Assembly (NCBI GenBank): GCA_019322475.1
Contig: JAHWIN010000015.1
Coordinates: 1-38,100, forward strand
Length of the DNA stretch: 38,100 nucleotides
Direction of reading: 5' to 3'
Source: Candidatus Woesearchaeota archaeon
GTDB lineage: Archaea > Nanobdellota > Nanobdellia > Woesearchaeales > JACPBV01
Part shown: positions 30,234 through 37,937 of the stretch, one piece after another
How positions within the stretch are numbered: position 1 is the stretch's first letter
How the letters are laid out: each line of letters starts with the position of its first letter
Notes under the pieces: model-generated
Told to the model about the DNA's origin: nothing
Databases searched by the model: none
Seen by the model: the letters and a program-made list of their open reading frames with translations, nothing else
Made by a program: the position numbers and the translations under genes

Positions 30234-30242
30234 TTTATAAAA
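30234..30242 (+). promoter_or_regulatory. TATA box of the porGDAB operon
   Basis: TTTATAAAA lies 25-33 bases before the porG ATG (leaderless). AAGCCGAT (30191-30198) and its reverse ATCGGCTT (30256-30263) flank it, and a further AGCCGAT lies near 30158, which could be operator half-sites. Confidence 0.5.
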
Positions 30243-30266
30243 GATTTATACTCACATCGGCTTACT

Positions 30267-30836
30267 ATGGCAGATAAGGATATCTTTGAGATGGTCATAA
30301 TAGGAAGGGGGGGCCAGGGAGCCAAGACAGCTTCACAGTTTATCGCAGAATCTGCCTTAGAGCAGGGCAAGCATGTACAGGCTTTTCCTGAGTACGGCCC
30401 TGAAAGGGCAGGCGCCCCTATGAAGGCATATGCAAGGATCTCTGACAAGGCCATAACAACGTATGCTCCTGTAGTAAATCCTGATGTTGTGATGGTCATA
30501 GACCCGACATTGCTGGATAAGTTTGATATTTCAGAAAGCCTTGGCAAGGAAGCAGCTTTGATTGTAAACAGCCCTAAGAGCGCCGATGCTATTAAGAAGG
30601 AAGGGAACTTTAAGTGTAAGGTATATTCTTTAGACGGAACTAAGATATCTATTGATACTGTAGGAAAGAACCTTCCGAACACCCCTATGCTTGGGGCTTT
30701 TGTAAAGCTGACAGGGCTTCTTCCGCTTAAGGCCATCGAAGGCTGTGTCAGGAAGAAGTTTCTCGGCAAGCTTGGGGAAGACAAGACCAATGCCACCATA
30801 AAAGGGATAAAGATGGCATACGAGGCTGTAGTATGA
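30267..30836 (+). CDS. porG: Pyruvate:ferredoxin oxidoreductase, gamma subunit
   Basis: The 189-residue gamma subunit of 2-oxoacid:ferredoxin oxidoreductase begins with FEMVIIGRGGQGAKTASQFIAE and continues with FPEYGPERAGAPMKAYARI and DVVMVIDPTLLD, the classic gamma-chain blocks. NTPMLGAFVKLTG and the C-terminal KKFLGKLGEDKTNATIKGIK complete it. The complex makes acetyl-CoA, CO2 and reduced ferredoxin from pyruvate. It is the first gene of porGDAB, the usual archaeal order, and overlaps porD by four bases. Confidence 0.92.
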   Translation: MADKDIFEMVIIGRGGQGAKTASQFIAESALEQGKHVQAFPEYGPERAGAPMKAYARISDKAITTYAPVVNPDVVMVIDPTLLDKFDISESLGKEAALIVNSPKSADAIKKEGNFKCKVYSLDGTKISIDTVGKNLPNTPMLGAFVKLTGLLPLKAIEGCVRKKFLGKLGEDKTNATIKGIKMAYEAVV

Positions 30837-31138
30837 ATAAGCTGAAGGGCGCTAAAGATATCCCTGTCGGAGGCCTTATAGATGAGCCTGGATCCTCAAG
30901 AAAGTTCAAGACAGGAGACTGGAGAAGCTTTAGGCCTGTATGGGACAGCTCAAAGTGCATAAACTGCATGATCTGTGTAGCCTTTTGCCCTGAGGACTGC
31001 ATACCCACAGGGGGGTCAGGCAACGACATAAAAAGGAAAGAGACAGATCTTGATTACTGCAAGGGCTGCGGGATATGCATGAACGTCTGCCCTGTCAAGT
31101 GCATAAAGATGAAAGAAGAGGCTGGGTTCAAAAAGTGA
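30833..31138 (+). CDS. porD: Pyruvate:ferredoxin oxidoreductase, delta subunit (2x[4Fe-4S] ferredoxin)
   Basis: The 101-residue delta chain carries two ferredoxin motifs, CINCMICVAFCPEDC (about 42-56) and CKGCGICMNVCPVKC (about 77-91). Together they hold two [4Fe-4S] clusters that lead electrons from the beta chain to external ferredoxin. The N-terminal stretch (GGLIDEPGSSRKFKTGDWRS) is typical of the delta chains in four-gene POR. It overlaps porG by four bases and is four bases from porA. Confidence 0.93.
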   Translation: MNKLKGAKDIPVGGLIDEPGSSRKFKTGDWRSFRPVWDSSKCINCMICVAFCPEDCIPTGGSGNDIKRKETDLDYCKGCGICMNVCPVKCIKMKEEAGFKK

Positions 31139-31142
31139 AAGA

Positions 31143-32300
31143 ATGTCCAAAGCAAGAGCTATAACCGGAGCAGAAGCGGCTGCAGAAGCCATGAGGCAGA
31201 TCAATCCTGATGTATGTGCAGCTTATCCTATAACCCCTCAGACATTTATAATGCAGAAGTTCGCCTCTTTTGTTGCAGACGGCCTTGTAGATACTGAGAT
31301 GATACGGGTGGAGTCCGAGCACTCTGCCATGAGCAGCTCGGTCGGGGCAAGCGCCGCAGGAGCCAGGGTCATGACAGCCACAGCATCCGCAGGCCTTGCA
31401 TTGATGTGGGAGATAGTCGGCGTAGCTTCAGGGCTTAGGCTTCCGATAGTGATGGAGATAGTCAACAGGGCTTTATCAGCGCCCATAAATATCCATTGCG
31501 ACCATGGTGATTCTATGGGTGCCAGGGACCTGGGATGGATCCAGATATATTCTGAGAATGCCCAGGAGGTCTATGAGAACACCCTTTTGGCCATGCGCCT
31601 TGCAGAGAAGGTGCTTCTCCCTGTGATGGTCTGTCAGGACGGCTTTATCACATCCCACGGTGTGGAGAATGTTGAGATATTTGAGGATAAGGCTGTAAGG
31701 AAATTCATAGGCGAGCATAAATATCCTTACGGTCTTCTGGACATAAAGAAGCCTGTCACTCATGGGCCGTTGCAGCTTCAGGATTATTATTTTGAGACAA
31801 GAAGCCAGCAGATCCCTGCTATGGAAGAGGCCAGGAAGGAATTCATAAAGATAGGGAATGAGCTTACCAAGATAACCAAGAGGGAATATGCATATTTTGA
31901 GGGATACAATCTTGATGATGCAGAAGCTGTGGTGGTGGTCATGAATTCAACTGCAGGGACAGCCAAGACTGCTATAGGCAGGATGAGAAAGGAAGGGAAG
32001 AAAGTGGGGCTGCTGAAATTAAAGCTGTTCAGGCCGTTTCCTTACGAAGAGTTAGCAGATTCCCTCAAAGGCATAAAAAATATCGCTGTGCTTGACAGGT
32101 CTGTCAGCTTTGGGGCGAATCCCCCGTTATATGGTGAGATAAAAAATTCCCTTTTTGATATTGGATATAAGGGAAATTTGCATTCGTGTGTTTTTGGGTT
32201 AGGAGGAAGGAACATATTTGTAGAAGATATAGAGCTTTTGTTCAGTGACCTGCTTGAAGGCAGGCTGGCAAAGCACAGCACAATAGGTCTAAGAAGATGA
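31143..32300 (+). CDS. porA: Pyruvate:ferredoxin oxidoreductase, alpha subunit
   Basis: The 385-residue alpha chain contains CAAYPITPQTFIMQKFASF near residue 26, the ESEHSAMSSSVGASAAGARV block and TATASAGLALMWEIVG, all characteristic of POR alpha, plus LRLPIVMEIVNRALSAPINI and HCDHGDSMGARD. The end (LKLKLFRPFPYEELADSL, RSVSFGANPPLYGEI) is the transketolase C-terminal-like domain. RALSAP and HCDHGDSMGARD agree with pyruvate rather than oxoglutarate as substrate. It overlaps porB by four bases. Confidence 0.93.
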   Translation: MSKARAITGAEAAAEAMRQINPDVCAAYPITPQTFIMQKFASFVADGLVDTEMIRVESEHSAMSSSVGASAAGARVMTATASAGLALMWEIVGVASGLRLPIVMEIVNRALSAPINIHCDHGDSMGARDLGWIQIYSENAQEVYENTLLAMRLAEKVLLPVMVCQDGFITSHGVENVEIFEDKAVRKFIGEHKYPYGLLDIKKPVTHGPLQLQDYYFETRSQQIPAMEEARKEFIKIGNELTKITKREYAYFEGYNLDDAEAVVVVMNSTAGTAKTAIGRMRKEGKKVGLLKLKLFRPFPYEELADSLKGIKNIAVLDRSVSFGANPPLYGEIKNSLFDIGYKGNLHSCVFGLGGRNIFVEDIELLFSDLLEGRLAKHSTIGLRR

Positions 32301-33220
32301 ACTACAAGCAACTGGCTGAAAAGCTGCAGGAAAAGAAACTTGTTCCGGGGCACAGAAGCTGCAGCGGATGCGCTTTTCCCCAGATAGTCAGGGCTATACT
32401 GGCCTCTACAGACAAACCCCTTGTAGCTTCGTGTGCAACAGGATGCTTAGAGGTGACATCTACAATATATCCATTTACATCATGGAATATCCCGTTTATA
32501 CACTCTGCATTTGAGAACAGTGCAGCTACAATATCCGGCGCTGAGGCTGCTTTCAGGGCCTTCAGGAAAAAAGGGAAGATAAAGGACGATATAAAGTTTG
32601 TTGCCTTTGGAGGGGACGGCGGAAGTTTCGATATAGGCCTGCAGAGCCTTTCAGGCGCCATGGAAAGGGGCCATGATTTCCTTTATGTATGCTACTCTAA
32701 CGAGGCTTATATGAACACGGGGATCCAGAGGTCTTCGGCAACCCCATTTGGGGCATCTACAACTACGACCCCTGCAGGAAAGGTGCATCAGGGCAAGGAG
32801 GAGTTCAGGAAAGACTTTGCCAAGGTCTGCATAGCACATAATATCCCTTATGTTGCAAAGGCCAGCGTATCAAATCTTATAGACCTTACAAACAAGGCAG
32901 AGAAGGCATTTAAGATAAAAGGCCCAAAGGTCCTGGTTGTATTGCAGCCCTGCACATTAGGCTGGAAATTCCCCTCTGACAAGGCCATAGAGGTCGCTAA
33001 GCTGGCCGTAGAGTCCAGGTTTTGGCCCCTTTACGAGGTTGAAGACGGCAAGTATAAGCTGACCTATAAGCCTACTAAGGATGTTCCTGTTATAGACTTT
33101 ATAAAGGCGCAGGGAAGGTTTAAGCATCTTCTTAAGCCAGAGAACAAGGGAATGATAGAAAAGATACAGGCCCATATAGGCTCTGAATGGGAAAAGCTGC
33201 TTAAGCTCTGCGAGCTATGA
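32297..33220 (+). CDS. porB: Pyruvate:ferredoxin oxidoreductase, beta subunit (TPP-binding)
   Basis: The 307-residue beta chain binds thiamine diphosphate and a [4Fe-4S] cluster. It has GHRSCSGCAFPQIVRAIL (CSGC cluster ligands near 22-25), ASCATGCLEVTSTIYPF, the TPP motif FGGDGGSFDIGLQSLSGAMERG and SNEAYMNTGIQRSSATPFGA. A further cysteine in LQPCTLGW completes the cluster. These motifs are those of pyruvate-specific enzymes. With porG, porD and porA it forms the complete heterotetramer. Confidence 0.93.
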   Translation: MNYKQLAEKLQEKKLVPGHRSCSGCAFPQIVRAILASTDKPLVASCATGCLEVTSTIYPFTSWNIPFIHSAFENSAATISGAEAAFRAFRKKGKIKDDIKFVAFGGDGGSFDIGLQSLSGAMERGHDFLYVCYSNEAYMNTGIQRSSATPFGASTTTTPAGKVHQGKEEFRKDFAKVCIAHNIPYVAKASVSNLIDLTNKAEKAFKIKGPKVLVVLQPCTLGWKFPSDKAIEVAKLAVESRFWPLYEVEDGKYKLTYKPTKDVPVIDFIKAQGRFKHLLKPENKGMIEKIQAHIGSEWEKLLKLCEL

Positions 33221-33285
33221 TGCCCTGCCAGGCATTCTGCATACCCTTTAACTATTCTGCTGATACGATTGAGATAGAAAGCCGT

Positions 33286-33912
33286 TTAGTTCTCTATAAG
33301 TTTGTTGACAAGTTGTGTTACAGATTTTCCCTTATATCTTCCGCTTCTTATCTTAGCATCTTTGCAGAACCCGTCATGGGTCATGTTCCTGATAGGTATG
33401 TTAGTCACTCCTTTTCCAGCCATCCTTGTGCTCCCGTGTATGGGGGCCAGGATGCTTATCACAAGATGGGAGAAATTGTCTTTTTTAGAGTAGACATTTA
33501 TTATCTGTGGATGCCTTGGCTGGAGTTCCCTTATCTCATTGATAGAGCAGACAAGCACAACCTTGTTTATGTTCCTGTATTCCTTCTTCTTTAGGGTCTC
33601 AAGTATTATATCCCCCCCAATACTTATTCCTACTAGATTTAGGTCTCTGGAGCTGTAATGATGGAGCAGCCTCCTGAGATTTCTTTTTGCAGCCATCTTT
33701 GACAAGGCCCCTATCCCCCTGTTCCAGTGCATCCAGATAATCTTTTTTTTTCTTGATACCATCTTTTTTTTCCAGATCTTCACATGGTCGTGATATACAG
33801 GCTCAAACCTGAAGATATCTGACATGAAAAGACAGATTCCCTGGACGATACCAGGCCATTTAGAAAGGTCCTTGGCTCCCGGGACTATTATGGCTACCTC
33901 TTTTTTGGGCAT
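33286..33912 (-). CDS. Alpha/beta hydrolase-like protein
   Basis: The 208-residue protein has an alpha/beta hydrolase layout: the N-terminal strand AIIVPGAKDLSKWPGI, the nucleophile elbow LVGISIGGDII with Ser near residue 95, the acid in VYSKKDNFSHLV near 144 and the base His in RNMTHDGFCKDAK near 181. It is short for the family and lacks a large cap. The substrate is unknown; it could be an esterase or thioesterase. It faces porB tail-to-tail, the two stop codons being about 65 bases apart. Confidence 0.7.
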   Translation of the reverse strand: MPKKEVAIIVPGAKDLSKWPGIVQGICLFMSDIFRFEPVYHDHVKIWKKKMVSRKKKIIWMHWNRGIGALSKMAAKRNLRRLLHHYSSRDLNLVGISIGGDIILETLKKKEYRNINKVVLVCSINEIRELQPRHPQIINVYSKKDNFSHLVISILAPIHGSTRMAGKGVTNIPIRNMTHDGFCKDAKIRSGRYKGKSVTQLVNKLIEN

Positions 33913-34052
33913 GATGGCCTATTAAATTCTCTGATTTATAATCTTTTCTAAATAACGCTTTAGTATGCAGCCCATCAGCTCAATAGAAAACCCCTATGAC
34001 TGGACCCGCCCATCAAAAGATATTTATACTGGCTGTCCCGATATAAGGCTAC

Positions 34053-34667
34053 ATGCACATAAAGCATAGTCTTAAAAAGAAAAAGGGCCAGCTTTCTTCC
34101 CAGATGTTCGTTTATCTTATCTCATTGTTTGTGCTGGCGATGGTCCTTCTTTTTGGGTATAAGGCTATGGGCAGCGCGCAAAGGAAGAAGGATCAGGCCC
34201 TCCTGATAAGGTTCAAATCCCAGCTCACATCAGATATCAGGGCACTGAAAGGGGACTATGGGTCCTTGAGGACCAAGTTTTATGATCTTCCCTCAGGCTT
34301 TGACGAGCTTTGTTTTGTAGACCTCCAGGATGTCGACACATCCTATATACTGGAAAAGCCCCTGATAAAAGACAGCGTAACAAGCGGGATAAACGAGAAC
34401 ATATTCCTTATCGGAAAAGGCAGGATAGAGAACATCTTTGTTGAAGGCCTGGCATTGACCAATTTCCCTTATTTTGTCTGCCTCAGGCCCAATTCAGGAA
34501 GAATCAAGCTGAAGATAGAGGGAAGCGGAGACAAGGCGTCTATAAAGATAACATCGATAACCCACTGCAAGAATGCAGAGGACTCAGGCTTATGCTCAGG
34601 CCTTGATGTTGTTTTTGGAGAAGGATATGAAAATGACTGCTGCGAGGAGCACGGGCTGTGCTGCTAA
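34053..34667 (+). CDS. Pilin-like protein with class III signal peptide
   Basis: The 204-residue protein begins with a basic stretch KKKKGQLSSQMFVYLISLFV; the KKKGQ-type processing site followed by a hydrophobic helix (about 19-38) is a class III (type IV pilin-like) signal. The rest is extracellular, with a beta-rich domain and cysteines near the end (CKNAEDSGLCSG, CCEEHGLCC). Pilin-like proteins of this size are common in DPANN-type archaea. It could be a minor pilin or a surface anchor. A TATA box (TTTATAC) lies about 30 bases upstream. It is followed by another secreted-protein gene, perhaps in the same unit. Confidence 0.75.
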   Translation: MHIKHSLKKKKGQLSSQMFVYLISLFVLAMVLLFGYKAMGSAQRKKDQALLIRFKSQLTSDIRALKGDYGSLRTKFYDLPSGFDELCFVDLQDVDTSYILEKPLIKDSVTSGINENIFLIGKGRIENIFVEGLALTNFPYFVCLRPNSGRIKLKIEGSGDKASIKITSITHCKNAEDSGLCSGLDVVFGEGYENDCCEEHGLCC

Positions 34668-34718
34668 GAAAGGCCTGTCTGCTATTATGTATCTAAAATA
34701 TAAAAGGGTTAAAAAAGC

Positions 34719-35222
34719 ATGAAAAAAAGGATATTATACGGGCTTATCATCATCTTCATATTTTTGGCCTCTTCCTTCTTGGCCAGCTCACTTTCAGGAG
34801 AGGATGTTAAAGATGTCCTTAAGCTAGCGCTTTTCGAGCATTTTGAAGGACTGGAAACGAAAGTCCTGACAGTGGAGCAGACAGGAGACCTTCTTGATTT
34901 CTATGAGGTCCATAAGGAAGATAATGATCTAATCTTGACCTCTATGCTTCAAAGCACGACAGGGACTGATTCAGGCTTGATGATAGCGGATATATTCTCA
35001 ACTGCCGAGCTGAACTTTACACTAAGAGAAGAGGAAGAGCCTCAGGAGAGCTGCCAGGCAGGATCTATATGCCTTACAGATTTTCATAGCGCTTATCAGG
35101 ATGCAAACTGTAGGATACTTCACGAAGAATTCTGCGAATACGGCTGCACTAACGGCCAGTGCAATTATCCTCCGGAAACAGCAGAACCAGATGAAAAAGA
35201 TGAAAGGGATAAAAATAGGTAA
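34719..35222 (+). CDS. Secreted cysteine-containing protein of unknown function
   Basis: The 167-residue protein starts with a hydrophobic signal (ILYGLIIIFIFLASSFLASS, residues 5-24). Residues about 110-145 hold six cysteines (CQAGSICL, NCRILHEEFCEYGCTNGQC) that could form three disulfides, in a pattern like small Cys-rich extracellular motifs. It ends in an acidic tail (PDEKDERDKNR). I do not recognise a named family. It follows the pilin-like gene by 51 bases on the same strand, so they may be coexpressed surface proteins, although an ATATAAAA box at 34698-34705 could give it its own promoter. Confidence 0.7.
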   Translation: MKKRILYGLIIIFIFLASSFLASSLSGEDVKDVLKLALFEHFEGLETKVLTVEQTGDLLDFYEVHKEDNDLILTSMLQSTTGTDSGLMIADIFSTAELNFTLREEEEPQESCQAGSICLTDFHSAYQDANCRILHEEFCEYGCTNGQCNYPPETAEPDEKDERDKNR

Positions 35223-35284
35223 CCCTTAAAAGAAATATTGTGATTGCCGGATTAATAGGATAGCTAGGTTATTACTGATATTCT

Positions 35285-35352
35285 CCCTTAACCCCGGGTC
35301 AATCAATAACTTTATAAACTAACCTTTTTTTCTTAAGACAATCGGTTAAGGG
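35285..35352 (+). promoter_or_regulatory. Malate dehydrogenase promoter flanked by an inverted repeat
   Basis: TTTATAAA (35311-35318) is the TATA box. Perfect 9-base arms CCCTTAACC (35285-35293) and GGTTAAGGG (35344-35352) lie on either side; the second ends two bases before the GTG start and contains the AAGGG ribosome site. They could bind a regulator. Confidence 0.5.
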
Positions 35353-35353
35353 G

Positions 35354-36280
35354 GTGATCAAAATAAAGATAAGCATTATAGGCGCAGGGATGGTCGGGTC
35401 TACATCCGCCCAAAGGATTGCAGAGAAGGGCCTGGCAGATGAGCTGGTCCTTCTTGACATTATTGATTCTGTAAAAGGCAAGGCTTTGGATATCCAGGAG
35501 TCTGCCCCAATAGGAGGTTTTGATACAAAGGTAAAAGGGACTACTGATTACAATGACATAGATGGTTCAGACATAGTTATAGTCACTGCAGGATTCCCCC
35601 GTATGCCCGGCATGTCAAGGGAAGACCTGCTGGAGAAGAATTCAGGGATAATAAAAGATGTTGCAGCCAATATAAGACAGCATGCTCCAGGCTCTATTGT
35701 GATCATTGTGACAAACCCCTTAGACATAATGGCATACATCCTCCTTAAGGAGACCGGCTTCAGCAGGAACAAGGTGATAGGGATGGCAGGCATCCTTGAC
35801 ACTACAAGGTTCGCCTCATTTATTGCAGAGGAATTAGGCGCTTCCCCGAAGGACGTGAAGGCGCTTGTTCTTGGGTCTCACGGAGATACGATGGTCCCGG
35901 TTATCAGGGAAACAGAGGTAGGCGGAAAGAAGCTTACCGAGCTTTTAGGCCCTGAAAAGATAGAAACCCTTGTGGAAAGGACAAGAAAAGGGGGAGCAGA
36001 AGTGATAAGCTACCTGAAAAAAGGCTCTGCTTTTTACGCCCCCTCATCGTCTATAACAAGGATGGTCGAGGCCATAGCCAACAATACCCTGGATGTTCTT
36101 CCATGCTCAGTTTACCTTGAAGGCGAATACGGCTATGAGGGGATATTCCTAGGGGTTCCTGTAAGGCTCGGAAATGAAGGCGTAGCGGAGATTGTGGATA
36201 TAAGCCTGGATGATGGATCAAAAAAAAGCCTGGACAGTTCTGCTGAGGCCATAAAAAACAAGCTCAAGGAGGTCAAATAG
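35354..36280 (+). CDS. mdh: Malate dehydrogenase (LDH/MDH family)
   Basis: The 308-residue enzyme interconverts malate and oxaloacetate with NAD(P). The dinucleotide loop is SIIGAGMVGSTSAQ (residues 6-19), followed by the acidic LLDIID. The substrate loop FPRMPGMSREDLLEKN (about 79-94) has the arginine pair typical of malate rather than lactate enzymes. VTNPLDIMAYIL and the catalytic His in VLGSHGDTMVPV (near 174) follow. The GTG start overlaps an AAGGGG site; no ATG is better placed. Together with fumarase and POR it supports a partial TCA branch. A NYN-domain gene follows after 5 bases. Confidence 0.93.
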   Translation: MIKIKISIIGAGMVGSTSAQRIAEKGLADELVLLDIIDSVKGKALDIQESAPIGGFDTKVKGTTDYNDIDGSDIVIVTAGFPRMPGMSREDLLEKNSGIIKDVAANIRQHAPGSIVIIVTNPLDIMAYILLKETGFSRNKVIGMAGILDTTRFASFIAEELGASPKDVKALVLGSHGDTMVPVIRETEVGGKKLTELLGPEKIETLVERTRKGGAEVISYLKKGSAFYAPSSSITRMVEAIANNTLDVLPCSVYLEGEYGYEGIFLGVPVRLGNEGVAEIVDISLDDGSKKSLDSSAEAIKNKLKEVK

Positions 36281-36285
36281 GTAAG

Positions 36286-36792
36286 ATGAGGATAAACAAA
36301 GCGCAGCGTGTAGGGGTTTTTGTAGATGTCCAAAACCTGTATTATTCTGCAAAGAGCCTTTACAGCTCTAAGGTGGATTTTACAGAGATATTAAAATCAG
36401 CTGTTATGGGAAGGGGCCTTATAAGGGCTATAGCCTATGTGATAAAGGCAGATATAGTAAAAGAGGAGAAGAATTTTTTTGGTGCCCTTGAAAACATAGG
36501 CTTTGAGGTCAAGTCAAAAGACCTGCAGGTGTTCTATGGAGGCAGCAAAAAAGGCGACTGGGATATCGGCATAGCGATGGACATGATAGAGCTTGCCCCG
36601 AAGCTTGATACTGTGATATTGGTAAGCGGAGACGGTGATTTCGTTCCTTTGGTCCAGCACCTAAGGCACGCCTTAGGCGTAAGGGTAGAGGTCATAGCAT
36701 TTGGAAAGTCAAGCAGCGCTAAGCTGAAAGAGGTCTCTGACATGTTCGTGGACATGGACAAGAACGCCAAAAAATACCTTATCAAGCGATAA
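36286..36792 (+). CDS. NYN-domain (LabA/DUF88-like) predicted ribonuclease
   Basis: The 168-residue protein has the PIN-like NYN fold: VGVFVDVQNLYYSAK with the first acidic residue near 14, IKADIVKEEKNFFGALENIGF, the GDWDIGIAMDMIEL block near 84-98 and LVSGDGDFVPLVQHLR with the SGDGDF motif near 105-115. The four acidic metal ligands are present. NYN/LabA proteins are thought to process RNA. It ends one base before the next gene and follows mdh closely, so it lies within an operon of metabolic genes. Confidence 0.85.
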   Translation: MRINKAQRVGVFVDVQNLYYSAKSLYSSKVDFTEILKSAVMGRGLIRAIAYVIKADIVKEEKNFFGALENIGFEVKSKDLQVFYGGSKKGDWDIGIAMDMIELAPKLDTVILVSGDGDFVPLVQHLRHALGVRVEVIAFGKSSSAKLKEVSDMFVDMDKNAKKYLIKR

Positions 36793-36793
36793 T

Positions 36794-37603
36794 ATGTTTA
36801 ACATACTCCAAAAAAGAAAACTGGCGGATAATACATATCTTATAGAGATAGAAGCGCCTTATATCGCCAAAAAGGCAAAGCCCGGCCAGTTTATAATACT
36901 CAGGATAGGCGAAAAAGGGGAGAGGATACCCCTTACTATAGCTGATTTTTCCAGGAAGACGATAACTGTAGTCTTTCAGGTGGTAGGAAAGACCACTGAT
37001 CAGCTTTCATCATTGAAAAAAGGAGATATAATCCTTGATGTTGCAGGGCCGTTGGGAAACCCGTCTAAGATACAGGAATATGGGAAAGTATGTGTTATAG
37101 GCGGAGGCTTAGGCATAGCGCCTATATACCCTATCGCAAGAGATATGAAAAAGGCAAATAACAGGCTGACAGTGATAATAGGGGGAAAAGGCAGGGGCCA
37201 AATATTCTGGGAAGACCACTTCAGGCCAATATGCGACAGCTTCCTGGTATCAACTGATGACGGAAGCAGGGGAAAAAAAGGCCTTGTTTCTGATGTCTTG
37301 AAGGAGCTTATGCAGAAGGAAAAGCTGGACATGGTATTTGCTATAGGCCCCCCTTTGATGATGAAATCTGTATCAGATATGACAAGAGGAAAAGTCACTA
37401 CAACAGTCTCATTAAACCCCATAATGATAGATGGCATAGGGATGTGCGGAGGCTGCAGGGTTGTTATAGGGGACAAGGTCATGTTTGCATGTTGTGACGG
37501 CCCTGAATTCAACGGCCATAAGGTAGACTGGGAAGAGCTATTGAACAGGAATGATGCATACTCCGAGGAAGAGAGATGCGCATGCAGGATAAAAGATGTC
37601 TGA
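36794..37603 (+). CDS. NfnA/PyrK-like ferredoxin-NAD(P) reductase flavoprotein
   Basis: The 269-residue protein has an FAD domain (PGQFIILRIGEKGERIPLTI at about 32-51), an NAD domain (KVCVIGGGLGIAPIYPIAR at about 96-114, FAIGPPLMMKSV near 178) and a C-terminal [2Fe-2S] site (GMCGGCRVV, then FACCDGPEFNGHKVDW). This is the family of NfnA/SudB, the alpha subunit of NADH-dependent ferredoxin:NADP reductase, and of PyrK. The partner NfnB (GltA-like) is not next to it; instead a zinc-ribbon gene overlaps its end by 8 bases. It may link ferredoxin reduced by POR to NAD(P)H. Confidence 0.85.
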   Translation: MFNILQKRKLADNTYLIEIEAPYIAKKAKPGQFIILRIGEKGERIPLTIADFSRKTITVVFQVVGKTTDQLSSLKKGDIILDVAGPLGNPSKIQEYGKVCVIGGGLGIAPIYPIARDMKKANNRLTVIIGGKGRGQIFWEDHFRPICDSFLVSTDDGSRGKKGLVSDVLKELMQKEKLDMVFAIGPPLMMKSVSDMTRGKVTTTVSLNPIMIDGIGMCGGCRVVIGDKVMFACCDGPEFNGHKVDWEELLNRNDAYSEEERCACRIKDV

Positions 37604-37856
37604 GATAAACTTTTGCCCTTTTTGTGACGCCCCTCAGCATAAGATGCTTTTGTGCAGGGAAAGCCTTTTCTTCTGCAGGGAATGCTCAAGGTTTTTCCGG
37701 CTTGAGGAGCTGGGCCTTAAGTGCCCTAAATGTGGCTCTAAAAACATAATAAAGTCTGATTTCCCATCTCCCAACGGGGATGTGGCTTTCCAGTGCAGGG
37801 ACTGCAAGAAGATCTCCCCTGCAACAGAGTTATGGAAGGCAAACAAGATCAGGTGA
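37596..37856 (+). CDS. Zinc-ribbon protein
   Basis: This 86-residue protein has four CxxC knuckles: FCPFCDAP, FFCRECSRFF, CPKCGSKNI and CRDCKK, enough for two zinc sites. The rest is short and polar. Such proteins are common in archaea and may bind nucleic acid or act as protein adaptors. The 8-base overlap with the NfnA-like gene suggests that they are made together. The exact function is unknown. Confidence 0.75.
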   Translation: MSEINFCPFCDAPQHKMLLCRESLFFCRECSRFFRLEELGLKCPKCGSKNIIKSDFPSPNGDVAFQCRDCKKISPATELWKANKIR

Positions 37857-37937
37857 CTTGCTGGCCCGGCATCTTTTTTCTTTTTATGCATCTTATAAGG
37901 ATGTCTCGGCTTTGTGGCCTAGAACGGTTGATGGAAT

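Noticed and set aside
30163..30240. 25-codon plus-strand frame starting MATLKDFMDEADF
   Set aside because: It runs into the porG TATA box, has no ribosome site or promoter of its own, and is too short to support.
30182..30799. 205-codon minus-strand open frame
   Set aside because: Antisense shadow of porG; no promoter and no family motif.
34205..34222. GGTTCAAATCC-like tRNA T-arm sequence
   Set aside because: It lies inside the pilin-like coding sequence and no acceptor or anticodon stems surround it. No tRNA was found elsewhere.
37000..37689. 229-codon minus-strand open frame
   Set aside because: Antisense shadow of the NfnA-like and zinc-ribbon genes.
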